64,000 nucleotides of DNA from Enterovibrio norvegicus DSM 15893 (GCF_900115495.1 NZ_FOWR01000011.1:62001-126000); one strand, 5' to 3'; shown: positions 1-9,375, numbered from the stretch's first letter. Notes: generated by a model not told the origin, from the letters alone. Numbers and translations are program-made.

Positions 1-801
1 GGTACGTGAGTAATACGTACCGCCGATTCGGTGGTGTTAACGTGCTGACCACCCGCGCCCGAAGCACGGTAAACGTCAATACGCAAATCAGATGGGTTGA
101 TATCGATTTCGATGTTGTCGTCAACTTCTGGATAAATAAATGCAGAAGCAAACGAGGTGTGACGACGACCGCCTGAATCGAACGGAGATTTACGCACCAA
201 ACGGTGAACACCGGTTTCAGTACGCAGCCAGCCGTAAGCGTATTCGCCGCTAATGCGGACAGTCGCGGATTTCAATCCGGCTACATCACCGTCGGACACT
301 TCAATGACTTCTGTTTTGAAGCCCTTCGCATCAGCCCAACGCAAGTACATGCGCAGCATCATGGATGTCCAATCTTGCGCTTCGGTACCGCCCGAGCCTG
401 CTTGCAGGTCGATATAGCAATCAGAACCATCGTGGTCGCCAGAGAACATGCGGCGGAATTCAAGCTTCACCAGCTTTTCTTCCAGCTCAGAAAGCTCTGG
501 ATCGATTTCGTCGAACGTATCTTGGTCGCTTTCTTCAACGGCCAATTCCAACAAATCGTTGATGTACACACCACCCTGATCGAGTTGGTCGATGGTTTCT
601 ACCACCGCTTCGAGCGCAGAACGCTCGCGACCTAGCGCTTGTGCACGCTCAGGTTCGTTCCACACATCAGGTTGTTCAAGTTCAGCATTAACTTCTTCTA
701 GACGCTCTTTCTTGGCGTCATAGTCAAAGATACCCCCTAAGGACATTTGCGCGTTCGGCAATGTCCGCTAGGCGGTTTTTGATCGGATTGATTTCAAACA
801 T
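1..801 (-). CDS. prfB: peptide chain release factor 2 (partial, programmed +1 frameshift)
   Basis: RF2 recognises UGA and UAA stop codons and triggers peptide release. The first 25 codons, starting at the ATG at 801-799 ([17 protein letters not shown]...), end in-frame at a UGA (726-724). The classic RF2 recoding signal is present: a Shine-Dalgarno-like AGGGGG, then TAT CTT TGA C. Translation resumes in the +1 frame as DYDAKKER. Near the window edge the GGQ peptidyl-hydrolysis motif is visible ([16 protein letters not shown], about positions 20-60). Roughly the last quarter of the protein lies outside the window. In this family low RF2 levels favour frameshifting, giving autoregulation. It follows recJ on the same strand after a 335-bp spacer with an octamer repeat. 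lysS commonly follows prfB in gammaproteobacteria, but that region is not visible. Confidence 0.97.
723..738 (-). promoter_or_regulatory. RF2 programmed +1 frameshift site
   Basis: On the minus strand this reads AGGGGGTATCTTTGAC: an internal Shine-Dalgarno-like stretch three nucleotides before the slippery CTT codon, followed by UGA and C. This matches the known prfB recoding element. The zero frame stops here after 25 codons and the +1 frame continues the RF2 protein. Confidence 0.97.
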
Positions 802-1136
802 GGTCACTTCTAAATTCAGAATGAGTTTTAACCGCCGAATTCTATCGAATTGCGGGCAGAATAAACAGAGTGTGATGGGGATCAAACAGGAAATTTTCGG
901 AGAAAAAGACAGAAAAGGGGGAAAGAGTGCGAAAGTGCGAGAGTGCGAGAGTGCGAGAGTGCGAGAGTGCGAGAGTGCGAGAGTGCGAGAGTGCGAGAGT
1001 GCGAGCCAGTATGTTTGACTAGGGAATCCTGTCAAGCCGATACACACAAGCGCTTGCTCTCTCTTTATGCGTTGGCTTTTGTCTGCTCTTTTCTCGCGAC
1101 TCGCAATCTCAACTCTGCTTTATCGGCTCTTTCCGT
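802..1136. other. recJ-prfB intergenic region
   Basis: This 335-bp gap holds the octamer repeat (926-1005) and the region where a prfB promoter would lie. A reading frame continuous with the first prfB codons runs back through the repeat to a GTG at 1047. It lacks any family similarity that I recognise and is best regarded as non-coding. I see no convincing terminator after recJ. Confidence 0.6.
926..1005. repeat. octamer tandem repeat (AGTGCGAG)n
   Basis: Nine perfect head-to-tail copies of the 8-mer AGTGCGAG occupy 934-1005, and one degenerate copy (AGTGCGAA) precedes them at 926-933. It lies in the recJ-prfB intergenic spacer, about 130 bp from either gene. Eight is not a multiple of three, so changes in copy number would shift any reading frame passing through. 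The tract would also be prone to slipped-strand expansion and contraction. Confidence 0.97.
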
Positions 1137-2864
1137 TTACACCGCCGCCATATGCTCAATCATCAATTGCACGGTACGATTGCCGCGAAACTCATTCACA
1201 TCAAGGCGATAAGCCAGATCAACAAGTTGAACGGACGGGTCAGGCCAACGGCGCACATCAATATTGAAGGCAATCCCATCAACCATTTGCCCACCCATCA
1301 CATGCTCTAGCATCATTTTAAGATGCTTTCCGCCCACCAGCTTCTGGTGAAGAATTTTGAACTTGCCGTCGAAGAGCGGCTCTGGGAAACCTTGTCCCCA
1401 CGGGCCGCCGCTGCGAAGCACTTCTGCCACATCCAGCGAGATTTCTGTTGGCAGCAATTCGCCATCAGACATCAGCACGCCTTTTAGCTCTTCTTCGCTG
1501 ATCACGGATTTAACGGCGTCATCGAATAATCGAGAAAAACGCTCGAAATCCGCTTCGGCAATGGTTAAGCCTGCCGCCATCGCATGCCCACCGAATTTAT
1601 GAATCAAACCAGGGTTTTGTGTATCAATTAAATCTAACGTATCACGCATGTGAAGGCCTACGATGGAGCGCGCCGAGCCTTTGATTGTGCCTTCCCCGCC
1701 ATCCGCAAACGCAATAACAGGGCGATGGAACTTATCTTTAATACGCGAAGCCACAATGCCGATGACACCTTGGTGCCATTCGCGTTGAAACAAGGCCAAC
1801 CCACACGGCAGCTTCGTCTGTTCACCAAACTGTAAACGCTCGCAAATCGCCATGGCTTCTTCTTTCATGCCTTGCTCGATGTCTTTGCGCGTTTGGTTTA
1901 GCGCATCCAGCTCACTCGCCATTTGGCGGGCGGCAGGCAAACTTTCACTGAGCAGCAATTCTACGCCAAATGACATGTCATCCAAGCGCCCTGCCGCATT
2001 GATACGAGGGCCAAGGGCAAAACCAAAATCGCTGGCAACCAGGGTTGTCATGTTACGGTTCGCCACTTCGATCAGCGCTTGAATACCAGGACGACACTTC
2101 CCAGCGCGAATCCGCATCAAGCCTTGGTGCACCAAAATACGGTTATTGGTATCGAGCGCCACCACGTCTGCGACGGTACCGAGCGCCACTAAATCCAGCA
2201 CTTCTGCCAAATTAGGTTCAGGAATGTTCTTTTGCGCAAACCAGCCGATATCACGCAAATGCGCACGCAACGCCAGCATCAAATAAAATGCCACGCCTAC
2301 ACCGGCGAGGGATTTCGATGGGAAACCACATTCGTTCAGATTCGGGTTCACCATGGCATCTGCATCGGGGAGCACATTGCCGGGTAAATGGTGATCAGTC
2401 ACCACCACTTGAATGCCTTTGGCTTTTGCCGTTGCAACACCTTCAATCGATGACACACCGTTATCCACCGTCATGATCAATTCTGCGCCTTTGGCCGCAG
2501 CTTGCTCAACCACATCAGGGCTTAGGCCGTATCCGTCTTCAAAACGGTTTGGCACTAAGTAGTCCACGTTGAAACACCCCAGCATGCGTAGCGCCGTCAC
2601 AGACAATGCCGAACTGGTTGCCCCATCCGCATCGAAATCGCCCACGATGATGATTCGCTTACCGTCAGCAATGGCCGAAGCCAAGATCGCCACTGCCTTG
2701 TCCATGCCATGGAATTCATTAAAGCCATGAAGGCCTTTGGCGCTGCGTTCGAGTTCGCCTTCGCTGATGACACCTCGGTTAGCATAAATACGTTGGAGAA
2801 GAGGCGGAATAGACGCGGGGAATACGGCATCAGCCGCCGCATGACGACGTTTAATTTCAATCAT
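1137..2864 (-). CDS. recJ: single-stranded-DNA-specific 5'-3' exonuclease RecJ
   Basis: RecJ degrades single-stranded DNA 5' to 3' in recombinational repair (RecF pathway) and mismatch repair. The 575-residue protein has the usual family length. The DHH phosphoesterase core shows motif I VGDFDADGATSS (about residues 74-85), motif II TVDNG (132-136), motif III VVTDHHLPG (154-162) and the later SLAGVG segment. The DHHA1-type nucleic-acid-binding part contains GPRINAAGRLDD and GGHAMAAGL. It is downstream of dsbC but separated by a terminator hairpin (3024-3050), so it is probably transcribed from its own promoter in 2865-3020. prfB follows on the same strand. Confidence 0.97.
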   Translation of the reverse strand: MIEIKRRHAAADAVFPASIPPLLQRIYANRGVISEGELERSAKGLHGFNEFHGMDKAVAILASAIADGKRIIIVGDFDADGATSSALSVTALRMLGCFNVDYLVPNRFEDGYGLSPDVVEQAAAKGAELIMTVDNGVSSIEGVATAKAKGIQVVVTDHHLPGNVLPDADAMVNPNLNECGFPSKSLAGVGVAFYLMLALRAHLRDIGWFAQKNIPEPNLAEVLDLVALGTVADVVALDTNNRILVHQGLMRIRAGKCRPGIQALIEVANRNMTTLVASDFGFALGPRINAAGRLDDMSFGVELLLSESLPAARQMASELDALNQTRKDIEQGMKEEAMAICERLQFGEQTKLPCGLALFQREWHQGVIGIVASRIKDKFHRPVIAFADGGEGTIKGSARSIVGLHMRDTLDLIDTQNPGLIHKFGGHAMAAGLTIAEADFERFSRLFDDAVKSVISEEELKGVLMSDGELLPTEISLDVAEVLRSGGPWGQGFPEPLFDGKFKILHQKLVGGKHLKMMLEHVMGGQMVDGIAFNIDVRRWPDPSVQLVDLAYRLDVNEFRGNRTVQLMIEHMAAV

Positions 2865-3020
2865 TGAACAGAACCTGTATCAGACGGCAAGAGCGCGGGC
2901 AAAGGCATGCGCAAGCAAAAATCTTTGTCATTCTACCGCTCGAGAAGCAAAGCGAAACCCCTATCGAGGAATTGAAGGTGGAAACAACGAACCGTCGTTG
3001 AGTTGGGGATACTCAGAAAC

Positions 3021-3051
3021 AAAAAAACGCAGGCGGAATGCCTGCGTTTTC
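3021..3051 (-). terminator. rho-independent terminator after dsbC
   Basis: Perfect 11-bp hairpin (AAAACGCAGGC / GCCTGCGTTTT, loop GGAAT read on plus), followed on the minus strand by a T-run. It separates the xerD-dsbC unit from recJ. Confidence 0.85.
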
Positions 3052-3100
3052 ATTCGACTCTATTCACCACACATGCGTTTAATAGCGCATGTCGCGTGGA

Positions 3101-3844
3101 TTAAGATTGCTTGGCTTTTTGCTCAAGCACTTGCAGCAGTTGTGGTGCTGGAAGGTAACCTGATAGCAGTGAGCCATCTTGAAGCAAAATCGCGGGCGTC
3201 CCCGTTACACCCACTGTGCTACCGAGCGCCATGTGGCTGCGGATCACGTCAGTGCACTGATTTGATTCTTCATCAAAATTGCGCCCTTTCGCCAAATCCA
3301 TCGCTTTCACTTTGTCATCCGCACACCAAATCGCACTCATTTGAGGGATGTTTGGCGAACGCTCACCAGAGCGCGGGAATGCCAAGTAACGCACGGTGAT
3401 ACCAGCATCATTGTATTGCTTCATTTCGCTGTGAAGCTTCATGCAATAGCCGCACGTCGTATCAGTGAACACGTTCACCACATACTTTTCGTCTTTCGCC
3501 GGGTAAACGATCAGCTCTTTCTCTACATTTGCCGCATCAAACACTGCTTTATTGCGTTTTGCGGTAGTAATGTCGGTCAGGTTAATCGAATCGTTTTCTG
3601 TATTGTGGAACAGCTGGCCATAGAAAAAGTAAGACGCATCTTTATTCGTGTAAAAGATGCCACCGTTTGTTACCACTTCATAAATGCCATCAACAGGCGA
3701 TGCTTCAATGCTTTCAACGTTCAAGCGGTACTTCGCCATCACACCGTTAATTGCCTCTTGGTTGGCCTCTTCTGCAGCTTGCGCACCCATAGACAACAGC
3801 GCCGAAGTAAACATAACGCCAGCTAGCAGTCGTTTGAATTTCAT
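3101..3844 (-). CDS. dsbC: thiol:disulfide isomerase DsbC
   Basis: Periplasmic homodimeric disulfide isomerase that rearranges wrong disulfides and is kept reduced by DsbD. The 247-residue precursor begins with a classic signal peptide (MKFKRLLAGVMFTSALLSMG) with likely cleavage after AQA at residue 23. The N-terminal dimerisation domain is followed by a thioredoxin-fold catalytic domain with active site CGYC (131-134) and the cis-proline loop TGTPA. A second, structural cysteine pair (WC...NQC) is also present, as in E. coli DsbC. The gene follows xerD on the same strand with a 121-nt gap and ends at a strong hairpin. xerD-dsbC-recJ order is conserved in related genomes. Confidence 0.97.
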   Translation of the reverse strand: MKFKRLLAGVMFTSALLSMGAQAAEEANQEAINGVMAKYRLNVESIEASPVDGIYEVVTNGGIFYTNKDASYFFYGQLFHNTENDSINLTDITTAKRNKAVFDAANVEKELIVYPAKDEKYVVNVFTDTTCGYCMKLHSEMKQYNDAGITVRYLAFPRSGERSPNIPQMSAIWCADDKVKAMDLAKGRNFDEESNQCTDVIRSHMALGSTVGVTGTPAILLQDGSLLSGYLPAPQLLQVLEQKAKQS

Positions 3845-3965
3845 AGTGTTTTATCCTAACTGTTGCAAATAGCCTGCCTCTTGCAGACCAACTAACACTT
3901 TTTCAGACCGGAGAAAGGGGAAAAAGTCTCGGATCGACATAAAAAAATCGCGAAATTGCGCAACA

Positions 3966-4862
3966 TTATGCCCGAGGATGATGTTCTTGGTGTAACTGTT
4001 TTAAGCGCTCTGTTGCGACATGAGTATAGATTTGCGTGGTCGACAGGTCGCTGTGCCCCAACAACATTTGCACGACGCGCAGATCCGCTCCGTGATTCAG
4101 CAAGTGGGTAGCAAATGCATGGCGCAATACGTGTGGCGATAACAGCTCACTGTCGATATTCGCCAACGCCGCGTAAAACTTAATACGATGCCAAAACGTT
4201 TGTCGCGTCATTTGGCGCGCACGTCGGCTCGGGAAAAACACATCTGATGATTTTTCACCCAGCAATTGTGGTCGGCTGTAGGTCATGAATTGCTCAAGAC
4301 AATCAATGGCCGTTTCCCCCATCGGCACCAAGCGCTCTTTACCGCCTTTACCGATCACGCGCACCACGCCTTGGCGGAGGCTAACGTTTTCCGTCGTCAG
4401 GCTAATCAGCTCAGTGACACGCAGCCCCGTCGCGTAGAGCAATTCCATCATGGCTTTGTCGCGCAGCTCCAACATGTCTTCCACATCAGGCGCATCCAGC
4501 AAGGCTTCGATTTGTTCTTCGCTGAGATCTTTAGGCAGTCGTTTTGGCAACTTAGGGCTAATTAGCGTCGCACTCGGATCGTCTTCGCGTTGCTTTTCTC
4601 GGTACAAATATTGGAACAATCGACGTATCGCAGACAACATACGCGCGCGGCTGGTTTGTTTGTAATCTTGGTCAAACAACCAATGTTGATAATCCTGAAG
4701 GGTGGAGGTTTGTACTTTGGTTAACAGTACGCCTTTCTCTTCCAACCAATGGCAGAGCTTCAACAGATCGTTGCGGTAAGACGCCAAGGTATTTTCAGAT
4801 AACCCTCGCTCCATCCACATCGCGTCTAAAAACTGTTCGACCAAACTGGCGTTTTGTTCCAC
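3966..4862 (-). CDS. xerD: tyrosine recombinase XerD
   Basis: XerD acts with XerC at the dif site, under FtsK control, to resolve chromosome dimers. The protein is 298 residues, the same length as E. coli XerD. All catalytic residues of the tyrosine recombinase family are visible at the E. coli numbering: R148, K172, H244, R247, H270 and nucleophile Y279. The N-terminal SAM-like core-binding domain covers roughly residues 1-100. It is the housekeeping recombinase, not an integron or phage integrase: no attachment sites or cassette genes are nearby. dsbC follows downstream. fldB is divergent upstream, as in E. coli. Confidence 0.97.
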   Translation of the reverse strand: MEQNASLVEQFLDAMWMERGLSENTLASYRNDLLKLCHWLEEKGVLLTKVQTSTLQDYQHWLFDQDYKQTSRARMLSAIRRLFQYLYREKQREDDPSATLISPKLPKRLPKDLSEEQIEALLDAPDVEDMLELRDKAMMELLYATGLRVTELISLTTENVSLRQGVVRVIGKGGKERLVPMGETAIDCLEQFMTYSRPQLLGEKSSDVFFPSRRARQMTRQTFWHRIKFYAALANIDSELLSPHVLRHAFATHLLNHGADLRVVQMLLGHSDLSTTQIYTHVATERLKQLHQEHHPRA

Positions 4863-5049
4863 TATTCACTCACTTAACAATACATCTCGCTAAGTATCAC
4901 GTTACCTCACATTGGTAATATTGCAATGTTTCCGCGTGCTTCAGCTTTCTTTCATGTCACGATGTCTCATTAAATCAGACTGAAACAAGGGTAGAGAAGC
5001 CACGACGAGGCAGGTAAAATCTCGCCACGCGCAAAAGTAGGAAGACAGA

Positions 5050-5568
5050 ATGAAGATAGGTTTGTTTTACGGTTCAACCACCTGCTACACAGAAATGGCG
5101 GCGGAAAAAATCCGCGACATTTTAGGTGATGAACTGGTCGATATTCATAACATCAAAGACGTGCCTGTCAGCGAGATGAATCAATACGATCTTTTGTTAC
5201 TGGGGATCTCTACGTGGGATTTCGGTGAGTTGCAGGAAGATTGGGAAGCAGTGTGGGCGCAGCTTGACGGCCTGAATCTCAGTGGGAAAGTCGCGGCACT
5301 GTTTGGTCTTGGCGATCAGGAAGGGTATGCGGAATGGTACTTAGATGCCATGGGCATGCTCCACGATCAATTGCTTCCAACAGGATTGCACTTTGTTGGT
5401 TACTGGTCAGTTGATGGCTACACATTCGATGCGTCAAAAGCGCTAACTGAGGATAAAACCCAATTTGTCGGCCTCGCATTGGATGAAGACAGCCAATACG
5501 ATTTGAGCGACGAACGCATTGCTACCTGGTGTGAACAGGTGCTCACTGAATATGCCGCCCTGCTATAA
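5050..5568 (+). CDS. fldB: flavodoxin FldB
   Basis: Long-chain flavodoxin carrying FMN, a low-potential electron carrier. The 172-residue length fits FldB. The FMN-phosphate loop is visible at the N terminus ([15 protein letters not shown]), followed by the flavin-stacking segments [14 protein letters not shown] and [17 protein letters not shown]. Its position divergent from xerD matches the fldB-xerD linkage of enterobacteria, which favours FldB over FldA. A perfect palindromic terminator follows directly. The start ATG is preceded by AGGAAGAC. Confidence 0.93.
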   Translation: MKIGLFYGSTTCYTEMAAEKIRDILGDELVDIHNIKDVPVSEMNQYDLLLLGISTWDFGELQEDWEAVWAQLDGLNLSGKVAALFGLGDQEGYAEWYLDAMGMLHDQLLPTGLHFVGYWSVDGYTFDASKALTEDKTQFVGLALDEDSQYDLSDERIATWCEQVLTEYAALL

Positions 5569-5573
5569 ATCGC

Positions 5574-5603
5574 AAAAAAACCACCGCATGCGGTGGTTTT
5601 TTT
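5574..5603. terminator. bidirectional terminator, fldB / brnQ
   Basis: Perfect inverted repeat: seven A, CCACCGCATGCGGTGG, seven T. It has a U-tract in both directions and sits between convergent fldB and brnQ, so it can serve both. Confidence 0.93.
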
Positions 5604-5700
5604 GTCTCTCATTTCCAGGTTTCAGCAATGCCAGTTCCTACGCCAACGTCACCGAGAACCCCTGAATACAAAAGCGCATAAGTCACACATATCTGCTCCG

Positions 5701-7008
5701 TTACGCGTGCGAAGATTCGCTTTTCGCCTCGCCAACAAAGCGCATCGCAATCAGTGCAATCACTGTTGGCATCAGCCACGCCATACCATATGTAAACAAT
5801 GGCAAAACATTAAACAATGACACATCAATACCGAGAATTTTTGCCGCATCAATCAGAGCAAAAATCAGCGACACGCTCAGCACAACACGGTATGCCATTG
5901 CAGGGTTAGGCATGAAACGGCGAACAAACGTGAGTGCAATAAGTGCAATCGCAACAGGGTAGAGTGCGAACAGAACAGGCACAGAAATCGCAATCAACTG
6001 CGTTAAACCAACGTTTGCAACCACGGCACAAGCAATAGACAGCACAACAACCCACTGGCGGTAGCTCAGTTTGTCCGTCAACGTGCTGAAGTAGTCAGAA
6101 CACGCAGAGACCAAACCGATCACTGTGGTCAAACACGCCAGAATAATGATGGTAGACAGGATGATTTGACCTGCTGGGCCAAACAACGCCAAAACATACG
6201 CTGCCAGGATCTCACCGCCGTTGCTTGCGCCACCCGCTACAGACGATGCGGTTGCACCCAAGTAGAACAAAGATACATACACAAATGCCAAACCGCCTGC
6301 CGCAATGATGCCTGCGTAGATCAAGTATTTGCAGGTTTGCGATTCAGAGGTGATACCCTTCTTGCGGATAACATCGACAATCAGCATACCGAACATCAGC
6401 GCAGCAAAGGTATCCATGGTGTTGTAACCTTCAAGGAAACCCGTTGTAAACGCTTGGTCAACGTACGCGCCTTGTGCCGCAACGATGTCGCCTTGTGGAT
6501 TAACCACCACGGCGATAGCAAGCACAGCCAGCGCAGCAAAAAGCGCAGGCGTAAGTAGCTTGCCAATGGTGTCGATCAGCTTGCCTTGCGACAGTGAGAA
6601 GAACATCGCGATGGCAAAGAACACCACAGAGAACAAAGACAGCTCAAGTTGTCCTGCCCCCGTCAAAAATGGCTTAAAGCCCATTTCATACGCGACAAGA
6701 CCCGCACGTGGTGCCGCAAACGCAGGACCGATAATGATGAAAATCAGTACAGCCATCAGCGTCGCCACAGACGTTGGCAAATCACGCGTCAGCCCTTTCC
6801 AACCACCACCAGCGACGGCAACTGCAATAATACCAATCAAAGGCAGGCCGACCGCGGTGATAAGAAAACCGAGCATGGCAGAAAATGTGTGCTCACCAGC
6901 AAGGAAGCCTGCTTGCGGTGGAAAAATGATGTTGCCTGCACCGAGGAAAAACGCGAAGGTCATAAACCCTAGCGCGAGTATGTCACTAACCTTTAAACTC
7001 TCTCTCAC
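5701..7008 (-). CDS. brnQ: branched-chain amino acid:cation symporter BrnQ (LIVCS family)
   Basis: Inner-membrane Na+ (or H+) coupled importer of leucine, isoleucine and valine. The 435-residue protein is hydrophobic throughout, with about 12 membrane segments. It opens with the family signature (residues about 9-31: ILALGFMTFAFFLGAGNIIF, then PPQAG). The C terminus is short and charged (GEAKSESSHA). It is monocistronic and convergent with fldB. The AT-rich upstream region (7009-7306) contains a long-spaced 9-bp inverted repeat that could be a regulator site. E. coli brnQ expression responds to amino-acid supply, but the sequence here does not identify a regulator. Confidence 0.93.
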   Translation of the reverse strand: MRESLKVSDILALGFMTFAFFLGAGNIIFPPQAGFLAGEHTFSAMLGFLITAVGLPLIGIIAVAVAGGGWKGLTRDLPTSVATLMAVLIFIIIGPAFAAPRAGLVAYEMGFKPFLTGAGQLELSLFSVVFFAIAMFFSLSQGKLIDTIGKLLTPALFAALAVLAIAVVVNPQGDIVAAQGAYVDQAFTTGFLEGYNTMDTFAALMFGMLIVDVIRKKGITSESQTCKYLIYAGIIAAGGLAFVYVSLFYLGATASSVAGGASNGGEILAAYVLALFGPAGQIILSTIIILACLTTVIGLVSACSDYFSTLTDKLSYRQWVVVLSIACAVVANVGLTQLIAISVPVLFALYPVAIALIALTFVRRFMPNPAMAYRVVLSVSLIFALIDAAKILGIDVSLFNVLPLFTYGMAWLMPTVIALIAMRFVGEAKSESSHA

Positions 7009-7151
7009 TTCATACTACCCTTGTGTGTTCGCCTAAGTTATCTGTAATCAACCGGTTAGTGTTTTAGTTATTTTTACTAATCCATGCCGATTAAACAGAA
7101 TAATGACGAAGTTTCATTAGTCAGACAATAGTGGATCAAAAATAGGACTAA

Positions 7152-7212
7152 TAAACCAGTTTAATTGAATTAATTAGCATATAAAACCAAATTTAATATC
7201 GAGACTGGTTTA
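7152..7212. repeat. widely spaced inverted repeat upstream of brnQ
   Basis: TAAACCAGT (7152-7160) and its exact reverse complement ACTGGTTTA (7204-7212) are separated by 43 bp of very AT-rich DNA. It lies in the shared brnQ/trmN divergent promoter region. It may be a looped operator or a chance pair. Confidence 0.5.
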
Positions 7213-7306
7213 TGAAGTAGGTTTTAAAAGGTTAAATTGTCAACATTTCAGCAACATATTTGTCTGTTATTTAATCGCGAGCAGTATTGCCGCCTGTGGA
7301 GTAAAC

Positions 7307-8032
7307 GTGAGTAAAGGCTTCCAATTCAAACAATTTTCCATCGAAGACAACGGGTGCGGCATGCCAGTAAGTACCGATGGTGTGTTGCTCGGCGCGTGGG
7401 CACATGTCGCCGAAGACGATGCAGTGTTGGACATTGGAACGGGCACTGGGCTTTTATCACTGATGCTGGCACAACGTGCGTTAAGTGCGACAATCATGGC
7501 GGTCGATATTGACCAACACGCTACGGAGACAGCGGCATTAAACGCGAGTGCATCACCATGGGCAGACAGAATCACTGTCGTCCAACAAGATGTCACTCAC
7601 TGGGATATTCCGACTCAGTTCGACACCATCATTTGTAACCCGCCCTATTTCAACTCAGGCGAACAGGCGAATGATGCACGACGCGCAACCGCCCGTCATA
7701 CAGACACTCTTTCGCACACCATGTTATTAAAAGTGATAAATGCGCGACTTTTACCCACCGGGCAGGCGCATTTGATCTTACCCTCAGTAGAAGCAGACAA
7801 ACTTATTGCGGCAGCAGAGACCCATCATCTTGTTTGTCAGCGGATCACAGAAGTAAAAGCGACAGCCAATAAGCCCGTCACCCGAAAACTGATCACTTTG
7901 GCCCCCAAAACGGCATTGTCGTCATCAATTTCAAGTAAAAAGATCTCGGTGCAACACCTTGTAATTCAAGATAAAGGGGCGTACACCCAAGACTTTATTT
8001 CCTTAACGAAGGATTTTTACCTCAAGATGTGA
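7307..8032 (+). CDS. trmN: tRNA1(Val) (adenine(37)-N6)-methyltransferase
   Basis: SAM-dependent methyltransferase that forms m6A37 in tRNA1Val (E. coli YfiC/TrmN6). The 241-residue Rossmann-fold protein has the SAM loop DIGTGTG (42-48) and the N6-adenine methyltransferase signature NPPYF (111-115). The GTG start at 7307 is chosen because GGAG lies six bases upstream and the protein then begins MSKGFQFKQFSI like the family. srmB follows 60 bp downstream on the same strand. In E. coli the same pair is adjacent but divergent. Confidence 0.92.
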   Translation: MSKGFQFKQFSIEDNGCGMPVSTDGVLLGAWAHVAEDDAVLDIGTGTGLLSLMLAQRALSATIMAVDIDQHATETAALNASASPWADRITVVQQDVTHWDIPTQFDTIICNPPYFNSGEQANDARRATARHTDTLSHTMLLKVINARLLPTGQAHLILPSVEADKLIAAAETHHLVCQRITEVKATANKPVTRKLITLAPKTALSSSISSKKISVQHLVIQDKGAYTQDFISLTKDFYLKM

Positions 8033-8092
8033 TGATCACGCTTGAAATTATCTCTATAATCCGACCCTTACTTTGAGTGGAGAACATAACGC

Positions 8093-9334
8093 GTGCGAAC
8101 TTTTGCTGAATTAGAACTGGATCCTCAACTGCTATTAGCGCTGGATGAAATGGGCTTTGAGCGACCAACAGCAATCCAAGCTGACGTGATCCCTCATGGT
8201 ATGGATGGCCGTGACATTATGGCATCAGCGCCGACGGGCACAGGTAAAACAGCCGCGTTTTTGCTTCCAGTGCTGCAACACCTGCTTGACTTCCCTCGTC
8301 AAAAACCGGGCCCAGCCCGTGTGCTGATTCTGACGCCAACACGTGAACTAGCGATTCAGGTTGCTGACCAAGCACGTGAGCTGTCAAAGCACACTGACCT
8401 GAAAGTGTTCACCATCACAGGCGGTATCTCTTACCAAGAGCACGCTGAAATCTTAGGGAAAACCCAAGACATCGTGGTAGCAACACCAGGCCGCTTGATG
8501 GAATACATTGATGCGGAACGTTTTGATTGCCGCGCCATTGAAAGCCTGATCCTTGATGAAGCTGACCGCATGCTAGACATGGGCTTTGGTAAAACAGTAG
8601 ACCGTTTGTCAGATGAGTGTCGCTGGCGCAAACAAAGTATGCTGTTTTCAGCAACGCTTGAAGGTAAAGGCATTGAAGGGTTCAAAACGGCAATCTTAAC
8701 CGATCCTGTCGAAGTCACCGTTGAGCCACCACGCCGTGAGCGCAAGAAAATAACACAGTGGTACTACCGCTGTGACGACCTGAACCATAAGCACGAAGTG
8801 TTAAAGGCCATTTTGGCGCACCAAGCAGAACGCGCCATTATCTTCGTGAAAACCCGTGATCGTCTTGCCGCTCTTCGCACCATGCTTGAGTCAGAGCAAA
8901 TCAAATGTGGTTGGTTACAAGGTGAAATGGCACAAGCGAAACGCAGCGCTGCGATCGAACGCTTCACCAATGGTGAAATCAATATCCTGCTAGCGACTGA
9001 CGTTGCAGCTCGCGGTATTGACGTGCCTGATATCAGCCACGTGATCAACTACGACCTTCCACGTACCGCAGACGTGTACTTACACCGTATTGGCCGCACC
9101 GCGCGCGCAGGCAAGAAAGGCAACGCCATTTCTCTTGTCGAAGCGCACGATCAGCCAATGATGGATCGTATTTGCCGTTACATGGAAGAAGACGTTAAAG
9201 AGCGTTATGTAGAAGGCCTTAAGCCTTCGCACAAAAAGCCGCTTTTCAAGAAGAAAAAGAAAAAGCTACCAACCAAAGTGGTGAAAGCTAAAGCGAAGAA
9301 GAAAGCAAAAAAAGCGGCGAAAAAAGCAAGCTAA
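8093..9334 (+). CDS. srmB: ATP-dependent RNA helicase SrmB (DEAD-box)
   Basis: DEAD-box helicase acting in early 50S ribosome assembly. The motifs appear in order across 413 residues: Q-motif FERPTAIQ, Walker A APTGTGKT (46-53), PTRELAIQ, TPGR, DEAD (155-158), SAT, VKTRDR, ARGID and HRIGRTARAG. The specific SrmB segments RERKKITQWYYRCDDLNHK and DMGF also match. The C-terminal 35 residues are an almost pure Lys/Ala tail, shorter than in E. coli SrmB but of the same basic RNA-binding character. The start is GTG, with GGAGA about 10 bases upstream. A hairpin terminator follows. Confidence 0.95.
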   Translation: MRTFAELELDPQLLLALDEMGFERPTAIQADVIPHGMDGRDIMASAPTGTGKTAAFLLPVLQHLLDFPRQKPGPARVLILTPTRELAIQVADQARELSKHTDLKVFTITGGISYQEHAEILGKTQDIVVATPGRLMEYIDAERFDCRAIESLILDEADRMLDMGFGKTVDRLSDECRWRKQSMLFSATLEGKGIEGFKTAILTDPVEVTVEPPRRERKKITQWYYRCDDLNHKHEVLKAILAHQAERAIIFVKTRDRLAALRTMLESEQIKCGWLQGEMAQAKRSAAIERFTNGEINILLATDVAARGIDVPDISHVINYDLPRTADVYLHRIGRTARAGKKGNAISLVEAHDQPMMDRICRYMEEDVKERYVEGLKPSHKKPLFKKKKKKLPTKVVKAKAKKKAKKAAKKAS

Positions 9335-9375
9335 TTGCACGCCGTATGAGCTTTGATGCGCAGTAACACCTAAGT

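Noticed and set aside
204-635. Plus-strand 143-codon ORF opposite prfB
   Set aside because: It is a shadow of RF2 in the opposite strand, with no motif or ribosome site.
926-1005. CRISPR array
   Set aside because: The repeat unit is 8 bp, without spacers, and there are no cas genes.
724-1047. Reading frame through the octamer repeat, continuous with the first prfB codons
   Set aside because: It begins at a GTG, consists of a repeated octapeptide, and has no family resemblance. The RF2 family start at 801 explains translation better.
3966-4862. Integrase of a mobile element
   Set aside because: All features match housekeeping XerD in its conserved xerD-dsbC-recJ context, with no attachment sites or cargo.
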